From Thermoflavimicrobium daqui (GTDB lineage Bacteria; Bacillota; Bacilli; Thermoactinomycetales; Thermoactinomycetaceae), in assembly GCF_003313465.1 (NCBI RefSeq), contig NZ_KZ845672.1, forward strand, positions 46,574 to 110,573: a stretch of DNA of 64,000 nucleotides, in the 5' to 3' direction. Of the stretch, positions 53,610 through 63,197 are shown piece by piece (the first letter of the stretch is position 1; the number at the start of each line of letters is the position of its first letter). A model generated the notes under the pieces. It did not search any database, was not told the DNA's origin, and saw only the letters and a program-made list of their open reading frames with translations. Made by a program: the position numbers and the translations under genes.

Positions 53610-53752
53610 TTAGAAGGTTTCTTCAAGTGGCAGGGGGGATACTGCTCACGAATATCTACTATATAATCGTAATATTCAGATAAATAAAAGTAGTTTCGTT
53701 CCAAATCTGATAAAAACTCATATTGCCTCTGTATCGTGATTCCTTTTAGACG
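53610..53752 (-). pseudogene. TnsA fragment of a Tn7-like transposon next to glmS
   Basis: The minus strand encodes YEFLSDLERNYFYLSEYYDY then IVDIREQYP, matching the N-terminal TnsA endonuclease domain (E. coli TnsA has LLSDLE...VLDIREQFPL). A one-base change in a C-run shifts the frame, after which LPLEETF and a stop follow. It is about 48 codons, with no other Tn7 genes. It starts directly after the glmS terminator and reads in the glmS direction, as expected for tnsA of an element inserted at attTn7. Codons before the arginine at 53752 are terminator sequence and not part of the gene. Confidence 0.75.
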
Positions 53753-53756
53753 AAAT

Positions 53757-53795
53757 AAAAAAAGGCCTCTTAAAGACATAATATCCCAAGAGACC
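53757..53795 (-). terminator. glmS terminator
   Basis: GGTCTCTT / AAGAGGCC, an 8-bp stem with 16-base loop followed by TTTTTTTATTT on the minus strand, 55 bases after the glmS stop. Confidence 0.8.
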
Positions 53796-53849
53796 ATTCT
53801 TATCAAACTTTATTTTAAATCTACAAACAGATCCCCCCAGTAAATCGAA

Positions 53850-55682
53850 CTACTCTACCGTTACGCTTTTCGCTAGATTCCGTGGCTTATCCACATCATA
53901 TCCACGTTCAACACACGCATAGTAAGCAAACAGCTGTAGTGGGATCACAGTGAGGACTGGGGCTAAGAGATCAAGCGTTTTAGGAATGTGAATAACCTCA
54001 TCCACCGACTTATTCAGTTCGGTATCTCCTGTTATCGTTACTCCTAAAACATAAGCTCCCCGTGCTTTGACTTCTTGAATATTACTCACTGTTTTTTCAT
54101 ATAATGCTTTTTGTGTAGCAATTGCCAGTACCGGAATATTTTCTTCGATCAAAGCGAGTGTTCCGTGTTTGAGCTCACCAGCCGCATAAGCTTCAGAGTG
54201 AATATAGGAAATCTCCTTCAACTTGAGTGATCCTTCCAAGGCGACGGCATAATCAAGTCCTCGACCGATAAAAAATAAATTTTGGTGCTTAGCAATTTCA
54301 CGAGCAAAGTTGGCTACAATACTTACCTGTTCAGGTTGTAATAAAAGCTCTGCTTTTTCAGATAGCTTTTGTAACTGAGCAACAACTTCTTTGAGTTCGC
54401 CAACGTTTTTCGCCTCTAACTGTTGGGCAAAATAAATACCAAGGAGATAAATGGCAATCAGTTGCGAAGTATATGCCTTTGTCGAAGCCACAGCGATTTC
54501 TGGCCCAGCCCATGTAATAATGACATCGTCAGCCTCACGAGCAACACTACTACCTACAACGTTGGTAATAGCTAATACTTTCGCTCCACGTTGTTTGGCT
54601 TCTCTAAGTGCTGCTAAGGTATCAGCCGTTTCCCCTGATTGACTAACCGCTATAAACAACGTACGCTCATTAATAATCGGCTCACGATATCGATACTCTG
54701 AGGCTACATCTACTTCAACTGGAATACGGGTTAATTTTTCGAAGACATATTTTCCTACTAATCCTGCGTGATAAGCCGTACCACAGGCAACAAAATGAAT
54801 CCGCTCGATCTGTTGTACGTCTTCTTTACTCAAAGAGATCTCGTTGGAAAGGTCCACTTTATCTTCTTTAATTCGACCAGCTAAGGTATCCTGAATCGCT
54901 TTGGGTTGCTCATAAATCTCCTTTAGCATAAAGTGGTCAAATCCACCTTTTTCCGCAGTCTCAATATCCCAATGTACTTTCATCACATTACGTTCAATGG
55001 GGGTACCATCTAACCGCATGAGCTCAACATCAGTCGCAGTTAAAACAGCTAATTCACCGTCTTCCAAGATATATACATCTCTCGTATACTTTAAGATAGC
55101 TGGGATATCTGAAGCAATAAAATTCTCATTTTCTCCGATCCCTACGACAAGTGGGCTTGCTAAACGAACCGCGACCAGTTTATCTGGCTCATACTCACTA
55201 ATCACACCTAGCGCATAAGCTCCGTTTAGACGTTGGACTACTTTTCTGACAGTAGAAACCAAGTCACCATCCCATATATCTGCAAGTAGCTTGGCTACAA
55301 CTTCTGTATCGGTCTCTGAAGTAAATTGGTACCCTTTAGCGATCAACTCTTCTTTAAGCTCGATGTAGTTTTCGATGATCCCATTATGAACCACTGCGAA
55401 TAAACCTTGCTCGTCAACATGCGGATGGGCATTCTCATCGGATGGTTTTCCATGTGTAGCCCAACGAGTATGTCCAATTCCTAAAGAACCTGGTAAAAAT
55501 CGGACTTGTAGCTTTTCCTCCAACTCAGCTAAACGGCCTTTGGATTTTCTAACTCCAATGGTTTCTCCATTATATACAGCTAGTCCAGCTGAATCATAGC
55601 CACGATATTCGAGCTTCCCAAGCCCTTCCAGCATGATATCTTGTGCCTCTTTTGAGCCGATATATCCAACAATTCCGCACAT
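53850..55682 (-). CDS. glmS: glutamine-fructose-6-phosphate aminotransferase
   Basis: Makes glucosamine-6-phosphate from fructose-6-phosphate and glutamine, the entry to peptidoglycan precursors. The 610-residue enzyme starts MCGIVGYIG, with Cys 2 as the glutaminase nucleophile; GIGHTRWATHG and the SIS-domain blocks FVACGTAYHAG, AVSQSGETADT and the C-terminal PRNLAKSVTVE are present. ATG 55682 follows GGAGG; the longer frame upstream is leader. A glmS ribozyme in the leader provides feedback control. Last gene of the cdaA-cdaR-glmM-glmS cluster. Confidence 0.97.
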   Translation of the reverse strand: MCGIVGYIGSKEAQDIMLEGLGKLEYRGYDSAGLAVYNGETIGVRKSKGRLAELEEKLQVRFLPGSLGIGHTRWATHGKPSDENAHPHVDEQGLFAVVHNGIIENYIELKEELIAKGYQFTSETDTEVVAKLLADIWDGDLVSTVRKVVQRLNGAYALGVISEYEPDKLVAVRLASPLVVGIGENENFIASDIPAILKYTRDVYILEDGELAVLTATDVELMRLDGTPIERNVMKVHWDIETAEKGGFDHFMLKEIYEQPKAIQDTLAGRIKEDKVDLSNEISLSKEDVQQIERIHFVACGTAYHAGLVGKYVFEKLTRIPVEVDVASEYRYREPIINERTLFIAVSQSGETADTLAALREAKQRGAKVLAITNVVGSSVAREADDVIITWAGPEIAVASTKAYTSQLIAIYLLGIYFAQQLEAKNVGELKEVVAQLQKLSEKAELLLQPEQVSIVANFAREIAKHQNLFFIGRGLDYAVALEGSLKLKEISYIHSEAYAAGELKHGTLALIEENIPVLAIATQKALYEKTVSNIQEVKARGAYVLGVTITGDTELNKSVDEVIHIPKTLDLLAPVLTVIPLQLFAYYACVERGYDVDKPRNLAKSVTVE

Positions 55683-55756
55683 ATTGATTCTTACCTCCAA
55701 ATATAATGATTTATTCAATTATCAAGGTACTATTTTTAACCGAATCACTATACGTC

Positions 55757-55905
55757 ACATCACAGCCTTTGGACAGCAAGTCACCTCGCTGGTTTGTGCT
55801 GTGATTCCTCGGTGTTGACGTGACACCGGGAGGCATCCGCCGACCGTTCGATGCTCCTCCTCCTCGTCAACTGTAAGTATTCTCTTACAGTCCTGGCGCT
55901 TTACG
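55757..55905 (-). ncRNA. glmS ribozyme/riboswitch
   Basis: Upstream of glmS on the minus strand: AGCGCCAGGACTG (self-cleavage before the G at 55899), CAGTTGACGAGGAGGAG, then ATCGAACGGTCGGCGGATGC and CTCCCGGTG, the conserved core of glmS ribozymes, followed by the P3/P4 part. It cleaves its own mRNA when glucosamine-6-phosphate binds. Boundaries are approximate. Confidence 0.94.
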
Positions 55906-56220
55906 ACAAAAAAAGAAAAAATCCTTATCCGTCTTCTATTATCTACCTCCCTCTAAAAGTAAATATCCATTTTATTATATAACAAAAACAACAAATACGA
56001 CACAAGAAATAAAATATTTATATATAATTAGATATAGATGTTTACAGAAAAAACTTTCTTGTGTCACGTCTCTTCTTTTTCTATTTCATTGGAAACAAAT
56101 AATCTATTTCATATATCCAATTTTATATAGATTAAATTCAAATCAGTTTTTTCTTAGTAAAATTAAAAATACGGAGTGCAACATCTCTATCAAAAGACGC
56201 TACACCCCAAATACTTCTAA
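55906..56220. other. glmM-glmS intergenic region
   Basis: Holds A/T-rich sequence and the probable glmS promoter upstream of the ribozyme; I see no gene. A weak hairpin near 56160-56215 follows glmM. Confidence 0.5.
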
Positions 56221-57561
56221 TTATCCTAATTGTTGACGAACAACTTCTGCGATTTCCTCTACATATTCCTTCAATTGTTCTTCTTCAGGTCCTTCTGCCA
56301 TTACACGAATGAGAGGTTCTGTACCCGATGGTCGAACTAACACGCGACCATCATTTCCTAATCTTTCTTCAATTTCTTTAATCTTATTCTGTATAGCTTC
56401 ATTTTGCTGCCAGCCATCTTTACTCTTTACTTTTACATTTACTAAAAGCTGAGGATATTTAGTCATTTGCTTACTTAAATCGCTTAAAGTTTGTCCCTTT
56501 TCTTTCATAACACGTAGTAATTGGACGGCTGTGAGCATACCATCTCCTGTTGTATTATGATCCAAGAAGATAATATGACCCGACTGCTCTCCACCTAAGT
56601 TATAACCACCTTCCCTCATCTTTTCCATAACATAACGATCGCCTACTTTGGTTCTTTCAGTATGAATCTCGAACGATTCCATCGCTTTGAAAAAGCCAAT
56701 ATTGCTCATAACTGTTGTGACAACCGTCTCTCCTTTTAACTCGTTCGTTTGTTTCAGATATTCCGCACAAATACACATAATCTGGTCGCCATCGACCACA
56801 TTGCCCTTCTCATCTACTGCAATCAATCGATCTGCATCTCCATCAAAAGCGAGCCCTAAATCTGCACCTTTTTGCAAGACCTCTTTCTGAAGGCGTTCAG
56901 GATGAGTTGATCCACATTCTACATTAATGTTCACACCATCTGGATTCACACTGATCGCAGTAACATCCGCTCCTAATTCTCGAAGTAATACAGGTGCAGC
57001 TTTAAAAGCAGCACCATTGGCACCATCCACGACTATATGTATGCCACAAAGATCCGTATCAATTGTTGATTTTACGTGTTCAAGATAGTCGTTGATAGCA
57101 TCAGGTTGATTCGTAACTCGACCTATTTGATCTCCAACGGGTCTAGGTAGTTCATCCTCTTCTTGAACCAGTAGCTTTTCAATTTCTGTTTCTGTTTCAT
57201 CAGATAGTTTAAATCCATCTGCGCCAAAAAATTTAATACCATTATCTGGGAATGGATTGTGTGAAGCGGAGATCATAACACCTGCATCTGCTTTTAAATG
57301 ACGTGTTAGAAAAGCCACTCCTGGTGTACTAATAACTCCTAGACGAATTACATCTGCACCAATCGATAACATTCCCGCTATTAAAGCTGATTCTAACATC
57401 TCTCCAGATAACCGGGTATCTCTTCCCACCAGAATTTTGGGACGTTCCTTATGACTTGTAAGTACATATGCTCCAAATCGACCTAAGCGAAACGCTAATT
57501 CAGGAGTTAATTCTCTATTTGCTGTCCCTCTTACTCCATCTGTGCCAAAATATTTGCCCAT
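56221..57561 (-). CDS. glmM: phosphoglucosamine mutase
   Basis: Converts glucosamine-6-phosphate to glucosamine-1-phosphate. The 446-residue product shows the whole family pattern: [18 protein letters not shown], active-site phosphoserine loop [18 protein letters not shown], metal loop DGDADR and the C-terminal phosphate-binding [12 protein letters not shown]. Third gene in the c-di-AMP/amino-sugar cluster, 161 bases after cdaR. In Bacillus GlmM binds and inhibits CdaA. Confidence 0.97.
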   Translation of the reverse strand: MGKYFGTDGVRGTANRELTPELAFRLGRFGAYVLTSHKERPKILVGRDTRLSGEMLESALIAGMLSIGADVIRLGVISTPGVAFLTRHLKADAGVMISASHNPFPDNGIKFFGADGFKLSDETETEIEKLLVQEEDELPRPVGDQIGRVTNQPDAINDYLEHVKSTIDTDLCGIHIVVDGANGAAFKAAPVLLRELGADVTAISVNPDGVNINVECGSTHPERLQKEVLQKGADLGLAFDGDADRLIAVDEKGNVVDGDQIMCICAEYLKQTNELKGETVVTTVMSNIGFFKAMESFEIHTERTKVGDRYVMEKMREGGYNLGGEQSGHIIFLDHNTTGDGMLTAVQLLRVMKEKGQTLSDLSKQMTKYPQLLVNVKVKSKDGWQQNEAIQNKIKEIEERLGNDGRVLVRPSGTEPLIRVMAEGPEEEQLKEYVEEIAEVVRQQLG

Positions 57562-57722
57562 TTATTCTCTGTTGTCTTTTTGGGGGCTTTAGACAACAGA
57601 TCTTCACCTCGCTTTTGCCATAATCAAACTCCATATTCCAAGCTGTTTCAATAAGCCCCCATATTTTTTCCTTATACAGCTTGGACTGTTTTTATATCGA
57701 ATTTTCTACAGTTTATAAATGT

Positions 57723-58946
57723 TTATTTCTCGATTAGTTCAATATTCGCCTTCTGTGTGCCTAGGTTCTCCACTTTTAGATAAGGTGGTAAATTAAATTG
57801 AATCGGGATCTCATGTTTTCCCTTAGTTAGATTTGTTAGATCACAGTATGCTTTGACATCGCCATCATTCATTTTATCGATTATCGATGGTGCACCTGAT
57901 AAGGTTATAGAAATCTTTCCATCTTGGGGTTGAACAAACTTCGCGTTTAGTCCATCTCCAACTCCGGCAATTTGAATAGGGATATGATCAATTGTTCTCG
58001 TTTTAGATGGAACCATTTTAACATAGATATCGATCTCTTTGGGTTCCACTTTTATGATCGGATTTTGAATGGAAATCGGCATACGTATCTTCTGATCTTT
58101 CGTCACATTTGACAGATCTAGCTTAATTCCAGAGTAGAAGTCGAGTTCATCAAGATAGGTTGGTGGGCCATATACGGTAATATCCTTTTCTTTCCATGAT
58201 AAGCTTTCAACTGCATAACCAGATGGTGGGTCTTTACCAACTTCCACCTTTAACGGAACTTTTTTATTTGGAGTACTAATCGGTATCTCCACATGAACCA
58301 CTTCCGGTGTAACTGAAATCTGATTTAAGCTTAAAGGCCCTTGCTCTCCATAAGGTTGGAGGCGTATATCTTTTTTATAGGTCTTATTTAAATTATCTAC
58401 TTGTACCACAGCGCGTATTGATTTTACTTCATCAAGCTCGGCTTTCGTTCCACTAATTAATACTTTTTCTGGATTAACGATTGCTGTACTTGCATTAAAA
58501 CCATCTTTCCCATTACCAATGATATCTACTTGAACTGGCATTTCTTTTTTAAGTTTTGGTTCCATCACCACGGTAACACTATCAGGGCTTAACTTTTTGT
58601 CAATTCCTAATGGAATCCCTTGGATTTGCAAAGGGATATTATGGTGTTTTCCTGACCCCAAATTTCTTAGATCAACAAACACACGATAATCTAAAGATAA
58701 CCGTTCTAATAAATATTTGTCACCTGTTAATGTTAGCTGTACCTTACTTGGAACAATCTTAACAATCTCAAACCTGCTTTGATCATACTTTGCCTCGATG
58801 GGTACTTCAACGCGTGTTTGTGACGAAGCAAAATTATGGTCTTGTCCAAGTGAAAAAGAACCTTCTCCTACTGATAGCCAAAGAACGACAGCAAGGCCAA
58901 TGGAAAGGAAGCGTAAAACCATATCGTTATCCATCCATTTATTCAT
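57723..58946 (-). CDS. cdaR: CdaA regulator CdaR (YbbR-domain protein)
   Basis: A 407-residue membrane-anchored protein with one N-terminal helix (LRFLSIGLAVVLWLSVGEG) and four extracellular YbbR-type beta domains (e.g. VQLTGDKYLL-type strands; PVQVDIIGNGKDGFNA; PLKVEVGKDPPSGYAVES; IPIQIAGVGDGLNAKF). It modulates the diadenylate cyclase CdaA. It overlaps cdaA by eight bases, so the two are translationally coupled. Confidence 0.95.
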   Translation of the reverse strand: MNKWMDNDMVLRFLSIGLAVVLWLSVGEGSFSLGQDHNFASSQTRVEVPIEAKYDQSRFEIVKIVPSKVQLTLTGDKYLLERLSLDYRVFVDLRNLGSGKHHNIPLQIQGIPLGIDKKLSPDSVTVVMEPKLKKEMPVQVDIIGNGKDGFNASTAIVNPEKVLISGTKAELDEVKSIRAVVQVDNLNKTYKKDIRLQPYGEQGPLSLNQISVTPEVVHVEIPISTPNKKVPLKVEVGKDPPSGYAVESLSWKEKDITVYGPPTYLDELDFYSGIKLDLSNVTKDQKIRMPISIQNPIIKVEPKEIDIYVKMVPSKTRTIDHIPIQIAGVGDGLNAKFVQPQDGKISITLSGAPSIIDKMNDGDVKAYCDLTNLTKGKHEIPIQFNLPPYLKVENLGTQKANIELIEK

Positions 58947-59769
58947 CTGCTGTACCCTCCTTTTCTCTTATCCAGAAGGTACTCCATCTACTTTTTTTCT
59001 TCGGTGATTTCAACTCTTCCAGAAGGCGTAAGTTCAACTGTTCTTCATTAAAACCTCTATCCAGTTTACCATGAGTTACAACTGAAATGACGCCAGTTTC
59101 TTCGGAAACAATTACTATCACCGCATCAGAAATTTCACTTAAACCAAGACCAGCTCGATGTCGAGTACCTAGCTCTTTACTGATAAACGGGTTTTCAGAA
59201 AGTGGTAAATAACAACCAGCTGCCATGATCTGACCATCGCGAATGATTACAGCTCCATCGTGGAGGGGTGTATTGGGAAGAAAGATGTTTTTTAGAAGTT
59301 CAGCACTCAGTCTAGCTTCTAGTAAAATTCCCGTCTCAATATAATCAGATAGCCCAGTTTTTCTTTCGATAATAATTAAAGCACCAATCTGACGCTTTGA
59401 TAAATGCGCAGCTGCTTTACTAATCTCTGTGGTAATTTTTGAAACTAACTTATGTTGGAACTGTTTTTTTCGATTAAAAAACATACCTCCACGGCCTAAT
59501 TGCTCTAATGCTTTGCGTATTTCCGGTTGAAAAATAATAATAACTGCCAATAGACCAACAGATGACAAATTTTGAATTAACCAACGAACTGTTGTTAAGT
59601 GTAAAAATCGACTAGCTACCCAAAAGATAATTAAGACAATAATTCCTTGAACGAGTTGTATGGCTCGAGTACCTCGAAGCAGAACAAGCAGACGATAAAT
59701 GATATAACTAACAATGGATATATCTATTAAGTCACCTATATATCGTGTCATAATTTCCCATGGACTCAT
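58939..59769 (-). CDS. cdaA: diadenylate cyclase CdaA
   Basis: Synthesises cyclic di-AMP from two ATP, an essential messenger for potassium and osmolyte balance in Firmicutes. Three N-terminal membrane helices are followed by a DAC domain with the catalytic motifs LHDGAVIIRDG (DGA) and GTRHRAGLGLSE (RHR). 276 residues, starting at ATG 59769 six bases after GGAGG; a TTG lies three bases earlier. First gene in its operon. Confidence 0.97.
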   Translation of the reverse strand: MSPWEIMTRYIGDLIDISIVSYIIYRLLVLLRGTRAIQLVQGIIVLIIFWVASRFLHLTTVRWLIQNLSSVGLLAVIIIFQPEIRKALEQLGRGGMFFNRKKQFQHKLVSKITTEISKAAAHLSKRQIGALIIIERKTGLSDYIETGILLEARLSAELLKNIFLPNTPLHDGAVIIRDGQIMAAGCYLPLSENPFISKELGTRHRAGLGLSEISDAVIVIVSEETGVISVVTHGKLDRGFNEEQLNLRLLEELKSPKKKSRWSTFWIREKEGTADE

Positions 59770-60135
59770 CAAATGCCTCCATTAATTTCATTCACATTTA
59801 CTAGTATGCTACCAAACAGCCTATCCTAAAAACCTTTCATACTTTCAAGTATTCATTATGCGACAATTATTGTAAAAAAGAAATGCCTTTAAACAAGAAA
59901 GGAAGGTAAGATGAAAAATAAAAAACCAGTACTTGTAAAGACTGGTTAAACATCCATGTTTAATAAATATAAAGAACAATTATATCTAACAATGATTTGA
60001 ACAATAGATATCCTTAAATAATTGAAAATTGCTTTTTTCATCCAGCATAACAGATGATCCTCTAAGTGTAAAGAAAGAGAAATCTGTCACTTTCTCCATT
60101 TGCATAAAATAAAGGTTTTAAAACTAACTAACCTT

Positions 60136-60220
60136 ATGTAGGATCGACTTTTCTCAAACCTTTAGGGAGAGTGAGTTCAAAAACGATAAGCGACTGGATA
60201 AGAGGGCAACCTCGTAAGAT
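60136..60220 (+). repeat. dispersed non-coding repeat, copy R2
   Basis: TGTAGGATCGACTTTTCTC and AAACCTTTAGGGAGAGTGAG then AAGAGGGCAACCTC match R1 and R3. The remaining 59770-60333 sequence shows no gene. Confidence 0.6.
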
Positions 60221-60338
60221 TATATAATTAAATAAAACAATTGATTATATATAACAATTTATATCATAAATAATTTATCTTGTATAAAATAAATTACATT
60301 CTTGTGAAATAAACTTGTCACAAAAATATTGGATAAAA

Positions 60339-60369
60339 AAAGCACGATCCAATAAAAAGATCGCGCTTT
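60339..60369 (-). terminator. rocF terminator
   Basis: AAAGC.CGATC / GATCG.GCTTT stem with T-run TTTTTTTATCC on the minus strand, nine bases after the arginase stop. Confidence 0.85.
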
Positions 60370-60377
60370 CACTATCG

Positions 60378-61280
60378 TTATAAAATCTTTTTTCCAAAGA
60401 GTGATCCAATCAAAGCAACAGCAACTTTTGCTGTTTGGTTTGATTGGTCTAAGATTGGATTGACTTCGACGAATTCAGCTGATGTAATTTTATTCGCCTC
60501 AGCTAGCATTTCCATAGCTAGATGGCTTTCACGATAACTAATGCCACCTGGTACTGGGGTACCTACTCCTGGACAGTCTTTGGGATCTAATCCATCAAGG
60601 TCTAAACTAAGATGAACACCATCAGTATTTTTCGAAACGATATGAATAGCTTCATCCATTACTCTAGCCATACCTAATCGATCAATCTCATGCATAGTAA
60701 ACACACGAATTCCTAACTCGCGAATTAACTCTTTTTCTCCTTGATCTAATTCACGAATTCCAACAAGTACTACATTTTCAGGGCGTACTTTTGGAGCATA
60801 CCCTCCACATCTCACTAAGGCTGGATGCCCAATTCCCAGACTTGCAGCTAAAGACATCCCATGAATATTTCCTGATGGAGAAGTTTCTCCTGTATTTAGG
60901 TCACCATGAGCATCATACCAAATAACTCCTAAATTTTCATAGTGTTTCGCAACACCAGCGATAGTCCCAATCGCTATACTATGGTCTCCCCCAAAAACAA
61001 GTGGAAAGCGATCACGTTCTACAACTTTTGAGATTGAATCAGCTAGTTGTTCACATGCTAGGGAAACTTCTTTTAAATATTTTAAGTTTTGATGTTCAAT
61101 AACAGAAGACTCTGGACTCGATGTCAGTATATCACCTAAATCTTCAACTTCATACCCGAGTTTAATTAATTCATCTTGAGCTGTCGCATAACGTATCGCA
61201 CTTGGCCCCATATCTACACCACGGCGCCCTTGGCCTAGATCTAGTGGCATGCCAATAATTGAAATCGGTTTCTTTTTCAT
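60378..61280 (-). CDS. rocF: arginase
   Basis: Hydrolyses arginine to ornithine and urea. The 300-residue protein has the Mn-binding motifs GGDHSIAIGT, WYDAHGDLNTGETSPSGNIHG and SLDLDGLDPKDCPGVGTPVPGG, the canonical arginase signature. AAAGGG precedes the ATG. Single gene unit with its own terminator; no other roc genes are visible in this window. In Bacillus, RocF belongs to the AhrC/RocR arginine catabolic regulon. Confidence 0.96.
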   Translation of the reverse strand: MKKKPISIIGMPLDLGQGRRGVDMGPSAIRYATAQDELIKLGYEVEDLGDILTSSPESSVIEHQNLKYLKEVSLACEQLADSISKVVERDRFPLVFGGDHSIAIGTIAGVAKHYENLGVIWYDAHGDLNTGETSPSGNIHGMSLAASLGIGHPALVRCGGYAPKVRPENVVLVGIRELDQGEKELIRELGIRVFTMHEIDRLGMARVMDEAIHIVSKNTDGVHLSLDLDGLDPKDCPGVGTPVPGGISYRESHLAMEMLAEANKITSAEFVEVNPILDQSNQTAKVAVALIGSLFGKKIL

Positions 61281-61636
61281 GATGCAATAAACCCTTTCTA
61301 ATCATTATTTATTTAAGTCTAGCATAGCAAATAAAATTTTACAAATCTTGTAATATTTATTCAAAAAAAGGTATAAAAAAACACCCAAAATGAATATTCC
61401 TATTAGGTTTTCCTTTTCCAACTGGACGATTTTCGCTTCTTTGAATCAAGAAGTAAAAAGCGAAAGGAAAAATACTATTCAAGAGAATCCTTGGAGTACA
61501 AACTGGATAGTAAAGCTACAGAAATATTGTTACCAAAAGCGAATAAGAAAATCGAAGTAAAAACCATTAATAAATATTTTAATACCTTTATATAAACAAT
61601 TTATACATTTTAGATCCTGTTATATCATACGGTTAA

Positions 61637-61790
61637 AGTCCTAGACCATTTCTAGACGTAAGAATTGATTGCTTTTGTGTTGGACCAATTTCTTCCTTAA
61701 AAGAACGAAAGGACTTAATGGCAAAACTTAAGAGTTTTTATGGACTAATAGGGATGGAAGTGGAAGTATATAGGGAATTATAAGAGCCTA
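61637..61790 (+). repeat. dispersed non-coding repeat, copy R5
   Basis: AGTCCTAGACCATTTCTAGAC then GTAAGAATTGATTGCTTTTG parallels R4 (32420). Lies beside R3 in the opposite orientation. Over 61281-62353 I see no supported gene. Confidence 0.5.
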
Positions 61791-61809
61791 ATTCAGAAGG
61801 CAATCTGAT

Positions 61810-61925
61810 CTTAAAATAGAAGTAGCCCTCTTAATCATCTGCTCATCACTTCCTCACTCACTTCTGCTAAAGGTTTAGCGCAAAAGTCGATCCTACACAA
61901 AAACGATTCACTCCAACTCTAGATA
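61810..61925 (-). repeat. dispersed non-coding repeat, copy R3
   Basis: On the minus strand GAATCGTTTTTGTGTAGGAT then CGACTTTTGCGCTAAACCTT and GATTAAGAGGGCTACTTCT, matching R1 and R2 along about 95 bases. Confidence 0.6.
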
Positions 61926-62353
61926 TGATCTGGCTTTCCAATCGAATGATGCAGTATGCTGAAAATAAATATATATAGATATATAAATACAACTTTAAAA
62001 CATATATTTGAATTTGCGTTTAAAGCATTGACTTATTTTAATTCGAAATATTATTATAAACAGAGATTAACTTAGTTGTAGAGGGAACTATCTTTTTCTT
62101 ATCTCTTTAAAAAGGATAAAGAGAAAGTTCACTTTATCTAGTTATAGGGATAAGATAAGATCTAATTTTGTTTGTGTAATTGCTTCAAGACTGCCTATTG
62201 TTTTGAAAACCATGTTTTTAATCAGGGCCTTTAGATCCATACATGCATTTTAAAAATAAAAAATGGATGATTTTTCTAATTACGGGTTCCCTCCAGTCTC
62301 CACAATTGTAAATCCATTCATGCTCTCTGATGTTTTACAACGAAACTTCAAAA

Positions 62354-62400
62354 ACAAAAGCCCTGGCGAATACCTGTCGGTTTTTCCAAGGGCTTTTGTA
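62354..62400. terminator. hairpin with AAAGCCC/GGGCTTT stem
   Basis: ACAAAAGCCCTGG and CCAAGGGCTTTTGT, about 12 bp with one bulge and a 21-base loop. A second terminator-like element downstream of the tRNA cluster. Confidence 0.55.
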
Positions 62401-62439
62401 CTGTACTAAGCTATATCATATTTATTTTTTTCAAAAGAA

Positions 62440-62471
62440 AAAACCATCAATTTTACATTGATGGTTTTTTG
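62440..62471 (-). terminator. terminator of the tRNA operon
   Basis: AACCATCAA TGTAAAA TTGATGGTT followed by TTTTTTCTTTTG on the minus strand, directly after tRNA-Gly. Confidence 0.85.
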
Positions 62472-62477
62472 CTTAAT

Positions 62478-62552
62478 TGGAGCGGAAGACGGGATTCGAA
62501 CCCGCGACCCTCGCCTTGGCAAGGCGATGCTCTACCCCTGAGCCACTTCCGC
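62478..62552 (-). tRNA. tRNA-Gly (GCC)
   Basis: 75 nt incl. encoded CCA; acceptor GCGGAAG/CTTCCGC; anticodon loop TTGCCAA; TTCGAAT T-arm. Confidence 0.96.
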
Positions 62553-62556
62553 AAAA

Positions 62557-62632
62557 TGGTGAGCCATGAAGGACTCGAACCTTCGACCCTCTGATTAAAA
62601 GTCAGATGCTCTACCAACTGAGCTAATGGCTC
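62557..62632 (-). tRNA. tRNA-Lys (TTT)
   Basis: 76 nt with CCA; acceptor GAGCCAT/ATGGCTC; anticodon loop CTTTTAA. Confidence 0.96.
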
Positions 62633-62638
62633 TTATTT

Positions 62639-62713
62639 TGGCTGGGAAGGTAGGGATCGAACCTACGCATCACGGAGTCAAAGTCCGTTGCCTTACCACT
62701 TGGCTACTTCCCA
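62639..62713 (-). tRNA. tRNA-Gln (TTG)
   Basis: 75 nt with CCA; acceptor TGGGAAG/CTTCCCA; anticodon loop CTTTGAC. Confidence 0.96.
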
Positions 62714-62718
62714 AAAAA

Positions 62719-62803
62719 TGGTGGAGGGAGTAGGATTCGAACCTACGAAGGCAAAGCCAGCGGATTTACAGTCCGCCCCAGTTGGCCACTTTGGTATCCC
62801 TCC
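62719..62803 (-). tRNA. tRNA-Tyr (GTA)
   Basis: 85 nt with long variable arm and CCA; acceptor GGAGGGA/TCCCTCC; anticodon loop CTGTAAA. Confidence 0.96.
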
Positions 62804-62807
62804 ATAA

Positions 62808-62883
62808 TGGTGGACGGTGACGGGATCGAACCGCCGACCCCCTGCTTGTAAGGCAGGTGCTCTCCCAGCTGAGCTAACCGTCC
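62808..62883 (-). tRNA. tRNA-Val (TAC)
   Basis: 76 nt with CCA; acceptor GGACGGT/ACCGTCC; anticodon loop CTTACAA. Confidence 0.96.
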
Positions 62884-62913
62884 ATATAATAGACTAGATT
62901 TCTCTAGTCTTTT

Positions 62914-62989
62914 TGGTGACCCGTAGGGGATTCGAACCCCTGTATGCCAGCGTGAAAGGCTGGTGTGTTAACCGCTTCACCAACGGGCC
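62914..62989 (-). tRNA. tRNA-Glu (TTC)
   Basis: 76 nt with CCA; acceptor GGCCCGT/ACGGGTC; anticodon loop CTTTCAC. Confidence 0.96.
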
Positions 62990-62992
62990 AGA

Positions 62993-63068
62993 TGGAGCTT
63001 CCAACCAGGCTCGAACTGGTGACCTCTTCCTTACCATGGAAGCGCTCTACCGACTGAGCTATGGAAGC
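62993..63068 (-). tRNA. tRNA-Thr (GGT)
   Basis: 76 nt with CCA; acceptor GCTTCCA/TGGAAGC; anticodon loop ATGGTAA. Confidence 0.95.
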
Positions 63069-63069
63069 A

Positions 63070-63144
63070 TGGCTCCCCAGGCAGGACTCGAACCTGCAAC
63101 CTACCGGTTAACAGCCGGGCGCTCTACCATTGAGCTACTGAGGA
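63070..63144 (-). tRNA. tRNA-Asn (GTT)
   Basis: 75 nt with CCA; acceptor TCCTCAG/CTGGGGA; anticodon loop CTGTTAA. First tRNA of the cluster. Confidence 0.95.
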
Positions 63145-63168
63145 ATAATTTTAACGAGAACGTATTCT

Positions 63169-63197
63169 ATTCTAACATAACTTTCTCTTATTATCAA
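63169..63197 (-). promoter_or_regulatory. promoter of the tRNA operon
   Basis: TTGATA (63192-63197), 17 bases, TAGAAT (63169-63174), 24 bases before tRNA-Asn. Together with the terminator behind 5S rRNA it shows that the tRNAs are transcribed separately from the rRNA operon. The stretch 63198-63694 shows no gene; a CCCACTT/AAGTGGG hairpin lies at about 63370-63397. Confidence 0.85.

Noticed and set aside
53753..53806. N-terminal 18 codons of the TnsA-like ORF
   Set aside because: These bases form the glmS terminator; similarity to TnsA starts only at the arginine near 53752.
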